This document shows positions 25,587 to 37,390 of a stretch of DNA of 50,303 bases, piece after piece. Location of the stretch: NCBI RefSeq assembly GCF_900163695.1, contig NZ_FUIC01000004.1:1-50303 (forward strand), written 5' to 3'. Each line of letters starts with the position of its first letter. The stretch's first letter is position 1. Made by a program: the position numbers and the translations under genes. This DNA comes from Gulosibacter sp. 10 (GTDB lineage Bacteria > Actinomycetota > Actinomycetes > Actinomycetales > Microbacteriaceae). The notes under the pieces were generated by a model. The model ran no database searches and had not been told where the DNA came from. It saw only the letters and a program-made list of their open reading frames with translations.

Positions 25587-27196
25587 GGGTCGAGGTCCCT
25601 TCTGCGGTGGATTGCGACGGCGCCCGCGGCCGCGGCGAGGGCCGCTCCGGTCATCCAGACGGCGCCCGACCATCGGGGATCGGGCATGGTGACGAGCGGG
25701 CTGTGGAGGAAGGGCGAAAGCGAGAGCACCCAGGCCGGCAGCCCGAGACGCCCGCCGAGCTCGGCGAGGACGACGCCGAGCGCGAGGACGGCCCAGGCGA
25801 TGCCGCCGGTGAACCGCGGCAGGGCTGCGAACACGAGTGCGATGATACCGAGAAAGAGGAGCGCCGCCGGAAGCTGCGCCGCCGTGGCGCCGAGCACCTC
25901 GGCCACCGCTCCGCCGCTCCGACCCTGGAGGACGTACACCGCCGCCGAACCCAGCGCGGAGGACGCGAGGGAGAGCAGGATCGCGAGCACGCCGGCCAGC
26001 AGTGCCGAGACGAGCCAGCGGACGGGCCCCACCGCGGCCCCGCGCACGAGTTCCGCGTTCCCGACGACCTCTTCGCGCCGAGCGTGCAGCAGCGCGAGGA
26101 CGCCGGCGACCGCCGCGCACTCCCCCACGAGCACCATCACATAGCCCAGGAGCAGGTCGTAGAGTGGTCCGCCGCCGCCGACGACGTCGCGGATCGCCGT
26201 CTCGAGGCCGGGAGCCCGCTCGGCGTCGATCGCCGAGCCCGCCATGAGCGCGACGAAGACTCCGACGACGGCTCCGGCCGCCGCCATCGCGAGGAGGGCG
26301 CTCCGCTGCAGCCGCAGGCCGATCCGCAGCGGACCGCGCAGCCCGGCCGGTGCGTGCGTCGGACCCCGCCGAGGACGCAGGAGCGATCCGCCGAACTCGC
26401 GCCGCAGCTCGACGGCGAGGGCGACGGCGGCCCCCGCCGAGGACGCCGCGACGAGTACGGCGAGCGGCCCCGGCGCGAGGGCTCCGAACGGGTCGGCGAG
26501 GCCCGCGAGGCTGAACGGCGAGAGCCAGGCCGATGCCGCCGGGGCGCCGATGAGGGTGTCCGGGTCGACCTCGGCCTGCAGGTCCGCGACGACCCGCACG
26601 GCGAACAAGCCGATGATCGCCGCGAAGGCGAGTGCGGCGGCCACCCGAGCGGTGGGCGCGATCTGCCCCGCGAGCGCGCCGAGCGGCAGGAACACCGCGC
26701 CGACCAGTCCGCAGACCATCCCGGCGCGCAGGGCCCCGCCCGGCTCGGCTCCGCCCAGGACCAGGCCGGCGGCCATGGCGACGGCGAGCAGCAGCACGCC
26801 CGCCGCGCCCGCCGCCAGCGCTGCCGCGAGGGCGGCGAGCCTGCCGATGGCGGCCGCGCGCAGCAGCTCCCGGCTGCCGTCCTCCTCCTCGGCACGGCCG
26901 TGGCGGATCGTGAAGAGCACGGCGAACAGCGCGAATGCGTTCGCGAGCAGCACCCCGTAGGTGTAGAAGAGGAACGCGCCGTGCGACGTGCCCATCGGCA
27001 GACCGCGTCCTACCAGCAGCGCCGGCGTGTCGATCGCCGCGCGCAGCGAGGCCGCGCGCAGCGCCTCTTCATCGAAGCCGCTCGTCACGTGTCCCGAGCA
27101 GACCGCGGCGAAGGCCAGCAGGCCGATCGCCCAGACGAGCAGCCGGCCGCGGTCCCGGCGCAGGGCCGCCCGGGTCAGCAGCACGGCCCCGGTCAC
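25583..27196 (-). CDS. ABC exporter permease, polyketide-antibiotic exporter type
   Basis: A 537-residue membrane protein with about 12 hydrophobic segments in two halves, the arrangement of the actinobacterial 'exporter of polyketide antibiotics' ABC-2 permeases. FTIRHGRAEEEDGSRELLRAA (first half, split about 90-110) and HARREEVVGNAELVRGAAVG (second half, about 375-394) are the paired cytosolic E-E loops typical of the group. The GTG start at 27194-27196 lies in a GTGA overlap with the true ATPase stop. Because of the upstream frameshift, this gene is also in frame with the N-terminal part of the ATPase, giving one continuous 841-codon reading frame. Substrate unknown. Confidence 0.85.
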   Translation of the reverse strand: MTGAVLLTRAALRRDRGRLLVWAIGLLAFAAVCSGHVTSGFDEEALRAASLRAAIDTPALLVGRGLPMGTSHGAFLFYTYGVLLANAFALFAVLFTIRHGRAEEEDGSRELLRAAAIGRLAALAAALAAGAAGVLLLAVAMAAGLVLGGAEPGGALRAGMVCGLVGAVFLPLGALAGQIAPTARVAAALAFAAIIGLFAVRVVADLQAEVDPDTLIGAPAASAWLSPFSLAGLADPFGALAPGPLAVLVAASSAGAAVALAVELRREFGGSLLRPRRGPTHAPAGLRGPLRIGLRLQRSALLAMAAAGAVVGVFVALMAGSAIDAERAPGLETAIRDVVGGGGPLYDLLLGYVMVLVGECAAVAGVLALLHARREEVVGNAELVRGAAVGPVRWLVSALLAGVLAILLSLASSALGSAAVYVLQGRSGGAVAEVLGATAAQLPAALLFLGIIALVFAALPRFTGGIAWAVLALGVVLAELGGRLGLPAWVLSLSPFLHSPLVTMPDPRWSGAVWMTGAALAAAAGAVAIHRRRDLDP

Positions 27197-28108
27197 GCGG
27201 CTCGCCCTCCGCCGCCGGGCGCATCGCCGTAGTGGCGCAGGAAGAGCTCCTCCAGCGACGGCGGCTGCGCGGCGAGCCCCGCGATGCCCGCCTCGGCGAG
27301 CAGGGCCAGCACCGCGGCGGTGGCACCGGGCTCGACCGCGAAGCGTGTCCGCCCCCTCCCACTCGACGACGTCGTGGGCGATGGCCTCGAGCCGAGCGCG
27401 TGCACCCGCGTCCAGGATCTCGGGGATCTCGTACGCGGAACGGGTCAGATGCCGGAGCTCGGCGAGCGTGCCCGTCTCCATTCGCCTCCCCTGGCGGATG
27501 ATGGAGAGTCGATCCGCGAGCTCCTCGACCTCGGCGAGGATGTGACTGGAAAGCAGTACCGAGGCCCCCTCGCGCGCGACCCGGGCGACCTCCGCCTGGA
27601 AGCGCCGGGCCATCAGCGGGTCGAGACCCGAGGTCGGCTCGTCGAGGATGTACAGCTCGACCGGCAGCGCGAACGCCGCGATGAGCGCGACCTTCTGCCG
27701 GTTCCCCTTCGACAGGGTGCGGATCCGCTTGGAGGGGTCGAACTCGAACGCCTCGATCAGCCGCTCCCGATCCGAGCCCGCGACGTCGCCCCCGCGCAGG
27801 CGGATGAGCAGATCGATCGCCTGGCCCCCGGTGAGCGACGGCCACAGATGCACATCGCCGGGGACGTAGGCAAGTCGCCGGTGCAGGCCGGCCGGGTCCT
27901 CCCACGGGCGCCGCCCGAAGAGCGAGACGCTGCCGCCGGTGGGGCGGTAGAGCCCCAGCAGCACGCGGATCGTCGTGGATTTGCCCGCGCCGTTCGGCCC
28001 GAGGAATCCGTGCACCTCCCCGCGATCGACCTCGAGATCCAGCCCGTCGAGCGCGCGGAACGACCCGAATCTCTTCTCCAGCCCTCGGACGCGCACGACA
28101 GCAGTCAT
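27193..28108 (-). pseudogene. ABC exporter ATP-binding protein, frameshifted
   Basis: ATPase partner of the permease. From the ATG at 28106-28108 it reads Walker A GPNGAGKSTT (about 39-48), YVPGDVHLWPSLTGGQ (Q-loop region), LSKGNRQKVALIAAFA as signature, LYILDEPTSGLDPLM as Walker B and LLSSHILAEVEELADR. After VVEWEG (near residue 251) the frame leaves family sequence. The expected C-terminus, RTRFAVEP...LEELFLRHYGDAPGGG, continues in another frame down to the stop at 27193-27195. The break maps to the C5 run at 27352-27356 (G5 in the message), where four bases would restore the frame. It may be a real mutation, a sequencing error, or slippage that yields both split and fused products. All ATPase core motifs lie before the break. 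Confidence 0.7.
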
Positions 28109-28128
28109 GTCGACCACTCTAGCTAATT

Positions 28129-28151
28129 TCACTGATTTATGAAATAAGTGA
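28129..28151. promoter_or_regulatory. 23-bp palindromic operator of the ABC exporter operon
   Basis: TCACT (28129-28133) and AGTGA (28147-28151) flank inner arms ATTT and AAAT around ATG, giving a near-perfect 23-bp dyad with one mismatched pair. It lies 20 bases upstream of the ATPase start in a strikingly A+T-rich promoter stretch (28121-28160). Its form fits a dimeric winged-helix repressor such as the MarR/GbsR-like protein encoded last in this operon. Confidence 0.65.
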
Positions 28152-28442
28152 TTTAAGTGCGATCCCCAATATTGGAGGCATGGAGCATGTGCCCGCGATC
28201 CGGAATGCGCATCGGGCGCACCGATGGCAGGGGCTCCCGGCCTGGATGCCGCCCGAGCGCCACATCTGCGCCCGCGTCCGCACCTGCGCGCGCCCGCGCC
28301 CGCGAGTCCGAGTCCGCAGGGAGGCTTCACGGCTATCCTGTTCCCGACGGCTGTTCGCATGGATAACCAGCCGTCCCGGAACATCACCGTTGCCAACCAT
28401 GCGCGAAGCGGCTCAGCGAGGAGTCGCCGGAGGTGCTGATTC
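28152..28442. promoter_or_regulatory. Intergenic region with inverted repeats ahead of xdhA
   Basis: This 291-base gap between the exporter operator and xdhA has no credible gene. It contains GACGGCTG (28346-28353) and CAGCCGTC (28368-28375), an 8-bp inverted repeat spaced by 14 bases. Nearby TATCC/GGATA arms overlap it, and a TATCCT -10-like hexamer (28334-28339) lies just before. These may be the purine operon promoter and operator. No regulator gene for it is in the window. Confidence 0.35.
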
Positions 28443-29962
28443 ATGAGCTCGACTGCAGACCACGCCGCGATCGGGAGGATCCTGATCAACGGCTCCGCCC
28501 TGGAGCTCGAGGGGCCGGTGCACACCACCGCCCTCGACTTCCTCCGCCGCAACGGGCTGACCGGCTGCAAGGAGGGCTGCGCCGAAGGCGAGTGCGGGGC
28601 CTGCGCGATCCTCGTCGCCCGCCCCGAGGGCGAGACGACCCGGTGGACCGCGATCAACGCCTGCCTCGTGCCCGCCGCGGCGCTCGAAGGCCAGGAGATC
28701 GTGACCGCCGAGGGCCTCGGCGATGCCGGGCGGCTGCATCCCGTGCAGCACGAGATGGCCGTGCGCGGCGGATCGCAGTGCGGCTACTGCACGCCCGGCT
28801 TCATCTGCAGCATGGCGGCCGAGTTCTACCGCCCGGAGCGTGCAGAAGACGAGGAGGCCGGGGAGCACGGCGGGGCGACGCCCGAGCACGGCCCGAACGG
28901 CTTCGACCTGCACGCGCTGTCCGGCAACCTGTGCCGCTGCACGGGCTACCGGCCCATCCGCGACGCCGCCTGCGCACTCGGGCTCCCCGAGGACGACGAC
29001 CCGCTCGCCGCGCGCCGCTCCCGCCCGGCCCCTCCCCCGGCACGCACCGACGCCTCGGCCGACGGCCGCCGCTTCCGCCGCCCGTCGACGCTCGCGGAGG
29101 CCCTCGCGATCCTCCGGGAGGAGCCCGACACCACGATCGTCGCCGGCTCCACCGACTGGGGCGTCGAGGTCGGCATCCGCGGCCGCCGCGCCCGCTCCGT
29201 CCTCGCCGTCGACCGCCTGGAAGAGCTGCGCGGCCTGCACTGCGGCGAGGATGCGATCGAGCTCGGCGCGGCGCTCACGCTCTCGGAGATCGAGCGGGGG
29301 CTCGCGGGGCGCGTGCCCCTCCTGGACCGGCTGATCCCCGGGTTCGCCTCGCGGCTCATCCGCAACAGCGCGACGCTCGGCGGCAATCTCGGCACCGGCT
29401 CGCCCATCGGCGACTCGCCGCCCGTGCTGCTCGCCCTCGAGGCGTCCCTCGTGCTCGCCTCCGCGGACGGCGAGCGGGAGGTGCCGCTCGCCGAGTACTT
29501 CACCGGCTACCGCCGGACCGTCCGCCGGCCCGACGAGCTCATCGCCGCGATCCGCATCCCGCGGCCGCTCGGCAGATTCACCGCCTTCCACAAGATCGCC
29601 AAGCGGCGCTTCGACGACATCTCGAGCGTGGCCGTGGCCTATGCGCTCGAGATCGGCGCGGACGGCCGCATCGCGAAGGCCCGCATCGGCCTCGGCGGCG
29701 TCGCCGCCACGCCGCTGCGGGCGAGGGCCGCCGAGGACGCGCTCGAGGGGCGCCCGTGGTCGCTCGACACGATCCGGGCCGCGGCACCGGTGCTGGCCGG
29801 CGAGGGCACGCCAATGACCGACCATCGCGCCAGCGCGGAGTACCGCTCGGCGGTGCTGCGCACCTCGCCGGAGCGGCTCTTCGACGAGCTCGGCGGGCGC
29901 GACGGCGCGCCGCGGAGCATCCCGCCCGGATTCCGCCCGACCGGCCGGAAGGCGGCGACCCG

Positions 29963-29966
<4 letters not shown>
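28443..29966 (+). CDS. xdhA: Xanthine dehydrogenase small subunit (2Fe-2S and FAD domains)
   Basis: A 507-residue subunit joining two domains. The N-terminal part binds two 2Fe-2S clusters: CKEGCAEGECGAC (about 43-55) and QCGYCTPGF (about 114-122) with NLCRCTGYRPI (about 162-172). The FAD domain starts near residue 208, with IVAGSTDWGVEVG and RNSATLGGNLGTGSPIGDS (about 308-326), which bind FAD. It passes electrons from the Mo site of XdhB to NAD+. GGAGG precedes the ATG by about 9 bases. It begins a four-gene operon (xdhA, xdhB, xdhC, guaD), and the xdhB ATG overlaps its stop as ATGA. Confidence 0.95.
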
Positions 29967-32295
<2,329 letters not shown>

Positions 32296-32299
<4 letters not shown>

Positions 32300-33108
32300 G
32301 CTGGCTCGACGCCCTGCTGACGCTGCGCGATCGGCGGCGGGCGGCGGTGCTCATCACCCTCGTCGCCCGCCGGGGGCACGCGCCGCGCGAGGCCGGGGCC
32401 AAGATGGTCGCCACCGCGGAGGAGTCCTTCGGCACCATCGGGGGCGGCAACCTCGAGATGACGGCGCTCGCCAGGGCGAGGGAGCTCCTCGCCGAGGGCG
32501 GCGGCGGGCCCGAGACCCTGGAGCTGCGGCTCAACGAGCGGGCCCCGGCGCGGCACGGACGGCAGTGCTGCGGGGGCGAGGTGACGATCCTGCTCGAGCC
32601 CCTGCTCGTCCGGCCCTCGGTGGCCGTATTCGGCGTCGGGCACATCGGCCTCGAGCTCGCGCGCATCCTGTCGCGGCAGGAGCTCGATCTGCTCCTCAGC
32701 GACTCCCGCGCCGAGCAGCTCGAGGAGGCGCGGGCCCTCGACGCCGGCGCGGCGACGGTTCGCGTGCACCGCGCCGTGCTGGGCGAGGCGGTGGTCGAGG
32801 AGCTCCCGGCGGGCTGCCACGTGCTCATCATGACGCACGACCACGCCGAGGATCTGCACCTGTGCGACGCCGCGCTGCGCCGCACCGATCTCGGATCGGT
32901 GGGCCTCATCGGCTCCTCGGCGAAGTGGCGGCGCTTCCGGAAGCACCTGGTCGAGGGCGGGCATCCGCCCGAGGCCGTGGACTCCATCGAATGCCCGATC
33001 GGGATCCCGGACCTGCCGGGCAAGCAGCCGGCCACCATCGCAGTCGGCGTCGCGGCGGCGCTGCTGCGGCGCATCCACTCCCCCGCAGCGAACGGAGCGA
33101 CGCCATGA
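32296..33108 (+). CDS. xdhC: XdhC, molybdenum cofactor chaperone for xanthine dehydrogenase
   Basis: A 270-residue protein of the XdhC/CoxI family, which binds molybdopterin cofactor, has it sulfurated and inserts it into XdhB. It has an N-terminal XdhC domain, RRGHAPREAGAKMV (about 27-40) and TIGGGNLEM (about 49-57), the Cys pair GRQCCGGEV (about 92-100) and a Rossmann-like C-terminal half with VFGVGHIGLELARIL (about 112-126). The ATG overlaps the xdhB stop, and its stop overlaps the guaD ATG, so all four proteins are translationally linked. Confidence 0.94.
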
Positions 33109-34394
33109 TCATCTACCGCGCCACGGTGTTCGACACCCCGGAGAACCCGTTCACGGGCGGCGCCCTCCGCGCCGAGGCCGATGCCGCGCTGGTCGTCGAC
33201 GAGGGCCGCATCCTCGAGCGCGGGCCGTTCGGCCGGGTTCGCGGACGGTGGCCCGAGGCGGGGGTCGTGGACCTCCGAGAGGGGCTGCTGATCCCGGGCA
33301 TGGTCGACGCGCACGTGCACTTCCCGCAGGTGCGGGCGATCGGCCACCTCGGCAGGCCGCTGCTCGAATGGCTCGACCGGTGCGCGCTCCCCGAGGAGAT
33401 GCGGCTCGCCGACGAGGGGTACGCCCGCGAGGTCGCCGCCGAGTTCGTCACCGGCCTGGCCCGCAGCGGCACGACCACGGCGCTGGTGTTCGGCTCGCAC
33501 TACGCCGCCGCCGTGGACGCGCTGTTCGCCGAGGCCGATCGAGTCGGGCTGCGGATCGCCTCGGGACTCGTGACGAGCGACCGGAACCTGCCGGAGCCGC
33601 TGCTGACCGCGCCCGAGCGGTCCCACGAGGAGGCGAGCCGCCTGATCCAGCGCTGGCACGGGTCCGGTCGGCTGCGCTACGCCGTGACGCCCCGGTTCGC
33701 GTACTCGGCGAGCGCCGAGCTGCTCGAGAGCGACGCGGCGCTGCTCGACGAGGCGCCCGGTGTCCTGGTCACCTCGCATCTCAACGAGAACCTCGACGAG
33801 ATCGCCGCGGTGGCAGGGTTCTTCCCGGAGGCGCGCGACTACCTCGACGTCTACGCCCGAGCGGGGCTGGTGGGCCGCGGCACGGTCTTCGCCCACGACG
33901 TGCATCCCACGGATGCCGAGCTGGCGCTGCTCGGCGAGACCGGCGCGGCGGTCGCCCACTGCCCGACCTCGAACGCGGGGCTCGGAAGCGGGATCTTCCC
34001 CCTGCGCAGGCACCTCGAGCACGGCGTGCGCGTGGCGATGGGCACCGATGTGGGGGCCGGCACCGGCTTCTCGATGTTCAAGGAGGGGGTGCAGGCGTAC
34101 TTCCTGCAGCGGCTCGCGCCCGACGGCGTGCCCCTCGCCGCGGCGCACCTGCTCCATCTGGTCACCGCCGCCGGTGCCGAATCGCTCGGCCTCGGCGATG
34201 CCGTCGGCGATCTCTCGACGGGCAAGCGCTTCGACGCGGTGTGGGTGCGCCCGGAACCGGGCGAGCCGCTCGACGTCGGTCTGCGGCACGCGCTGAGCGA
34301 CGAGGATGCGCTCGCGAAGCTCTTCGCGCTCGGCACCCCGGCCGATGCGGCCCGCGTGTGGGTCGACGGCCGGGAGGTGTCGCGGCGTCGCTGA
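33105..34394 (+). CDS. guaD: Guanine deaminase
   Basis: Amidohydrolase that converts guanine to xanthine, the substrate of the XdhAB enzyme encoded just upstream. The 429-residue protein has the metal-binding DAHVHFPQ (about 67-74), SHLNEN (about 224-229) with a zinc His, FAHDVHPTD (about 262-270) with a further His and GTDVGAGTGFSM (about 313-324) with the catalytic Asp. Length and order match bacterial GuaD. The end is followed by a short GC-rich hairpin. With xdhABC it forms a guanine-to-urate route; no uricase is in the window. Confidence 0.95.
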   Translation: MIIYRATVFDTPENPFTGGALRAEADAALVVDEGRILERGPFGRVRGRWPEAGVVDLREGLLIPGMVDAHVHFPQVRAIGHLGRPLLEWLDRCALPEEMRLADEGYAREVAAEFVTGLARSGTTTALVFGSHYAAAVDALFAEADRVGLRIASGLVTSDRNLPEPLLTAPERSHEEASRLIQRWHGSGRLRYAVTPRFAYSASAELLESDAALLDEAPGVLVTSHLNENLDEIAAVAGFFPEARDYLDVYARAGLVGRGTVFAHDVHPTDAELALLGETGAAVAHCPTSNAGLGSGIFPLRRHLEHGVRVAMGTDVGAGTGFSMFKEGVQAYFLQRLAPDGVPLAAAHLLHLVTAAGAESLGLGDAVGDLSTGKRFDAVWVRPEPGEPLDVGLRHALSDEDALAKLFALGTPADAARVWVDGREVSRRR

Positions 34395-34396
34395 GC

Positions 34397-34424
34397 GCGC
34401 GGCGGGGCCGCCGACGCGCCGCGC
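34397..34424. terminator. GC-rich hairpin between guaD and the ThrE-like gene
   Basis: GCGCGGCG (34397-34404) pairs with CGCCGCGC (34417-34424) around a 12-base loop. It lies between two convergent stop codons, so it may end both transcripts. No T-run. Confidence 0.45.
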
Positions 34425-34426
34425 CC

Positions 34427-35692
34427 TCAGCGCCGGCGTACGGGCGGGGCGACCTGGGCGCGGACGCGCTTGGCGCTGGTGAGCACCGCGAAGTACACGC
34501 CGAACGCGACCCCCACGCCGAGCCCGACGCAGGTGGTGCCGGCCTGCGCGAAGAACTCGACGCCGGAGCTCCCCGACATCTCGCGCAGGATGCCGCGGAA
34601 CACCGTGATGCCGGGCAGCAGCGCGCCCGTGATGCCCATGAGCGCGAGCACCTGATAGGGGTACTTGATCCAGCCGGCGAGGAACACCGCCACGAAGCCG
34701 AGGAGCACGGCGGCGATCGAGTTCGCCCAGCCCGGGTGCAGGTCGGTGAGGTGGAGGAGCTGGCTCGAGGCGCTCGTCACGACGCCGAGCATCGCGGCGG
34801 GCAGGATGAGCGAGGCCTGGCCGCCGTTGGCGATCGCGTTGCCGATGGCGCCGAGCGCGGCGAAGACGAGGCCGAGGTACCAGGGCATGTCCGGCAGCTC
34901 GAGCGCGCCCGAGTGGGCGAGATCCAGCGCCCCGCCCACGTAGAGCACCACCGAGGCGCCGATGACGATGCCGCCGGCGGTGATCCCGACGTTCGCGATG
35001 CGGGTGAGCGCGGCGACGTACTCCCCCTCCACGGCGTCGGTGATGGCCTCGATGAGCTGCGGGAGCGGCAGGATCAGCAGCCAGGCCACGGCGAGGGCGG
35101 CCGCCGCGCCGGCGGGCTGCACGAGGCCAGCGTCGGCGAGCAGGATCGCGACCAGCCCGCTCAGCACCGTCTGGAGCGTGGCCGCGAAGAGCCTCGGCAT
35201 GCCGAAGCGGCCCGCGAGCGCCGCGGCCGTCGCCGAGACGAGCTGCACGCCCGCCGCCGTGAGCCAGGCGTCCCATCCCGTGCCGACCTGCAGGCTGATG
35301 AAGAAGGCGAGCATGACGAGGCCCGCGGTGGACCACCACCAGGGCGTGCGCGAGGCGCGGATGCGCTCGATGCGGGCCGTCGTCCGCTCGGGATCGGCCT
35401 CGCCCCGCTCGATCTCGAGGACGACCCGGCTGAGCTCCCGCAGCCTCGCGCTGTCGATGACGTCGATCGAGGAGGCCCTGCCCCGGGCGTGCGACACGGC
35501 GCCGTCGGCGGAGATGTGCTCGACCGTGACGCGCGAGCCGAGGATGTCGAGCTGCGCGTCCGGAAGGCCGAGCGCCTCGGCGCAGGCCGCGAGCGTGCGG
35601 CTCGTCTGCCCCGTGGACTGCCCCGATTCGAGGAATCCGAGGCCGAGGCCGAGGAGCAGCTCGAGGCGCTGGTGGATCTCGACGTCGGTCAT
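34427..35692 (-). CDS. ThrE-family threonine/serine exporter
   Basis: A 421-residue protein with the ThrE layout. A soluble N-terminal domain (about 1-115) includes GLGFLESGQSTGQTSRTL, the Gly/Ser/Thr-rich segment near residues 17-33 typical of the family. About ten membrane segments follow from residue 118 onward. LPLPQLIEAITDAVEGEYVAAL (about 208-229, two parts) and LPGITVFRGILREM (about 367-380) are conserved loops. In corynebacteria the homologue exports Thr and Ser. The same family occurs as a split pair in other bacteria; here both halves are fused. The ATG is at 35692 and the gene stands alone, divided from the SulP gene upstream by 69 bases. Confidence 0.9.
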   Translation of the reverse strand: MTDVEIHQRLELLLGLGLGFLESGQSTGQTSRTLAACAEALGLPDAQLDILGSRVTVEHISADGAVSHARGRASSIDVIDSARLRELSRVVLEIERGEADPERTTARIERIRASRTPWWWSTAGLVMLAFFISLQVGTGWDAWLTAAGVQLVSATAAALAGRFGMPRLFAATLQTVLSGLVAILLADAGLVQPAGAAAALAVAWLLILPLPQLIEAITDAVEGEYVAALTRIANVGITAGGIVIGASVVLYVGGALDLAHSGALELPDMPWYLGLVFAALGAIGNAIANGGQASLILPAAMLGVVTSASSQLLHLTDLHPGWANSIAAVLLGFVAVFLAGWIKYPYQVLALMGITGALLPGITVFRGILREMSGSSGVEFFAQAGTTCVGLGVGVAFGVYFAVLTSAKRVRAQVAPPVRRR

Positions 35693-35761
35693 CCGGACTC
35701 CGTTGCTGCTCGAACCGAAAGGATGCGGCCCCGGGGCCGACGACTCCAGCGTAGGCGAGCG

Positions 35762-37264
35762 CTACAGGTTCCCGGTCAGCCGCGTGTGGAAGGCCTCGGT
35801 GTAGCGGTTCATGCCGGCGATCTCGACGCGCTTGCCGTACTGCTGCTCGTACTTGGTGACGATCGCGTCGAGGGCGGCCACCGTGGAGGCGTCCCAGATG
35901 TGGGATTCGCTCATGTCGATGACGATGCGCTCGGGGTCGTCGCGGTACTCGAACAGCGTCGTGAGGTCGTTGCTCGATGCGAAGAAGAGCTCACCCCTGA
36001 CGCGGTAGCGGGCGACGCCGTCGGCCACCGTGCGCTCGACGCTGGCGAAGCGCGCGACGCGGCGCACGAACAGCACCGAGGCGACGAAGACGCCGATCAC
36101 GACGCCGACCGCGAGGTTGTGGGTGATGACCACGGCCGCGACGGTCACGAGCATCACCGCGGTCTCGCTGCGCGGCATCCGCCTGAGCGTGGCGGGGCTG
36201 ATGCTGTGCCAGTCGAAGGTCGCGGCGATGACCATGAGCATGACGGCGACGAGCGCGGCCATCGGGATCATCGACACGAGGTCGCCGAGCGCGACGACGA
36301 GGATGAGCAGGAAGACGCCCGCGAAGAAGGTCGAGAGCCGCGTGCGCGCGCCGGAGGCCTTGACGTTCACCATCGTCTGCCCGATCATCGCGCAGCCGCC
36401 CATGCCGCCGAAGAAGCCGGAGATGAGGTTCGACACGCCCTGACCCCAGCTCTCGCGAGTCTTGTTCGAGCGGGTGTCGGTGATGTCGTCGACGAGCTTC
36501 GCGGTGAGGAGCGACTCCATGAGCCCGACGAGGGCCATGGCGAGCGCGAAGGGCGCGATGATGCCGAGCGTCTCCCAGGTCATCGGCACGTCGGGGATGA
36601 AGAGGGCGGGCAGGCTGCGCGGCAGCTCGCCCTGGTCGCCGACGGTGGGCACCTGGAAGCCGGAGAACACGACGATGCAGGTGATGACGATGATCGCGAT
36701 GAGCGGTGCGGGGATGGCCTTCACGACCTTCGGCATCACCCAGATGATGAGTACGCCGAGCGCGACGAGCGGGTACACGAGCCAGGGCACGTCGATGAGC
36801 TGCGGCAGCTGGGCGATGAGCATGAGGATCGCGAGGGAGTTGACGAAGCCGACCATGACGCTGCGCGGGATGAAGCGCATGAGCTTGGCGACGCCGAGCA
36901 CCGCGAGGAGGATCTGGAAGACGCCGGCGAGGAGCACCGTGGCGATGAAGTAGTCGAAGCCGTGGTCGCGCATCACCGGGGCGATCACGAGCGCGACCGC
37001 GCCGGTGGCGGCGGAGATCATCGCTGGCCGGCCGCCGACCACGGCGATGGAGACGGCCATGATGAAGGAGGAGAACAGGCCCACCTTGGGATCGACGCCC
37101 GCGATCACCGAGAAGGAGATGGCCTCGGGGATGAGCGCGAGCCCGACGACGAGGCCCGCGAGCGCCTCGCGGGTGAGCAGGCGCGGGGAGCGCAGCGCCG
37201 TCCACACCGAGGGGTTCGGGCGGTAGCGGGCGCGGTCGTCCCGGGCGGGACGCACTTCGGTCAT
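35762..37264 (-). CDS. SulP-family anion transporter with STAS domain
   Basis: A 500-residue SLC26/SulP protein. About 11-12 membrane segments cover residues 25-385, including GLVVGLALIPEAISFSVIAG (39-58), a family hallmark, GGRPAMISAATGAVAL (77-92) and the FGGMGGCAMIGQTMVN loop. A cytosolic STAS domain (about 390-500) ends it, with IVIDMSESHIWDASTVAAL. Substrates in the family are sulfate, bicarbonate or other anions; none can be fixed here. The frame extends to 37327, but I start at 37264 because GGAGG lies just upstream and the extension lacks family similarity. Confidence 0.92.
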   Translation of the reverse strand: MTEVRPARDDRARYRPNPSVWTALRSPRLLTREALAGLVVGLALIPEAISFSVIAGVDPKVGLFSSFIMAVSIAVVGGRPAMISAATGAVALVIAPVMRDHGFDYFIATVLLAGVFQILLAVLGVAKLMRFIPRSVMVGFVNSLAILMLIAQLPQLIDVPWLVYPLVALGVLIIWVMPKVVKAIPAPLIAIIVITCIVVFSGFQVPTVGDQGELPRSLPALFIPDVPMTWETLGIIAPFALAMALVGLMESLLTAKLVDDITDTRSNKTRESWGQGVSNLISGFFGGMGGCAMIGQTMVNVKASGARTRLSTFFAGVFLLILVVALGDLVSMIPMAALVAVMLMVIAATFDWHSISPATLRRMPRSETAVMLVTVAAVVITHNLAVGVVIGVFVASVLFVRRVARFASVERTVADGVARYRVRGELFFASSNDLTTLFEYRDDPERIVIDMSESHIWDASTVAALDAIVTKYEQQYGKRVEIAGMNRYTEAFHTRLTGNL

Positions 37265-37348
37265 CGGGGTTCCTCCAGCTGGCGTCGACGGGGCGCTCGG
37301 CAGAATGCGCGCGATATCCGACGCCACGAGGCCCGGGGAACCAGTCTA

Positions 37349-37381
37349 CCCGTGCCCCGGACGGGGTGTCCGGGGCGCGGG
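37349..37381. terminator. Hairpin terminator after the type III res gene
   Basis: A 14-bp stem with one G-T wobble (37349-37362 with 37368-37381, arm CCCGTGCCCCGGAC) and a 5-base loop, 9 bases past the res stop. It separates res from the SulP gene on the same strand. Confidence 0.75.
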
Positions 37382-37390
37382 TATGTGGCT

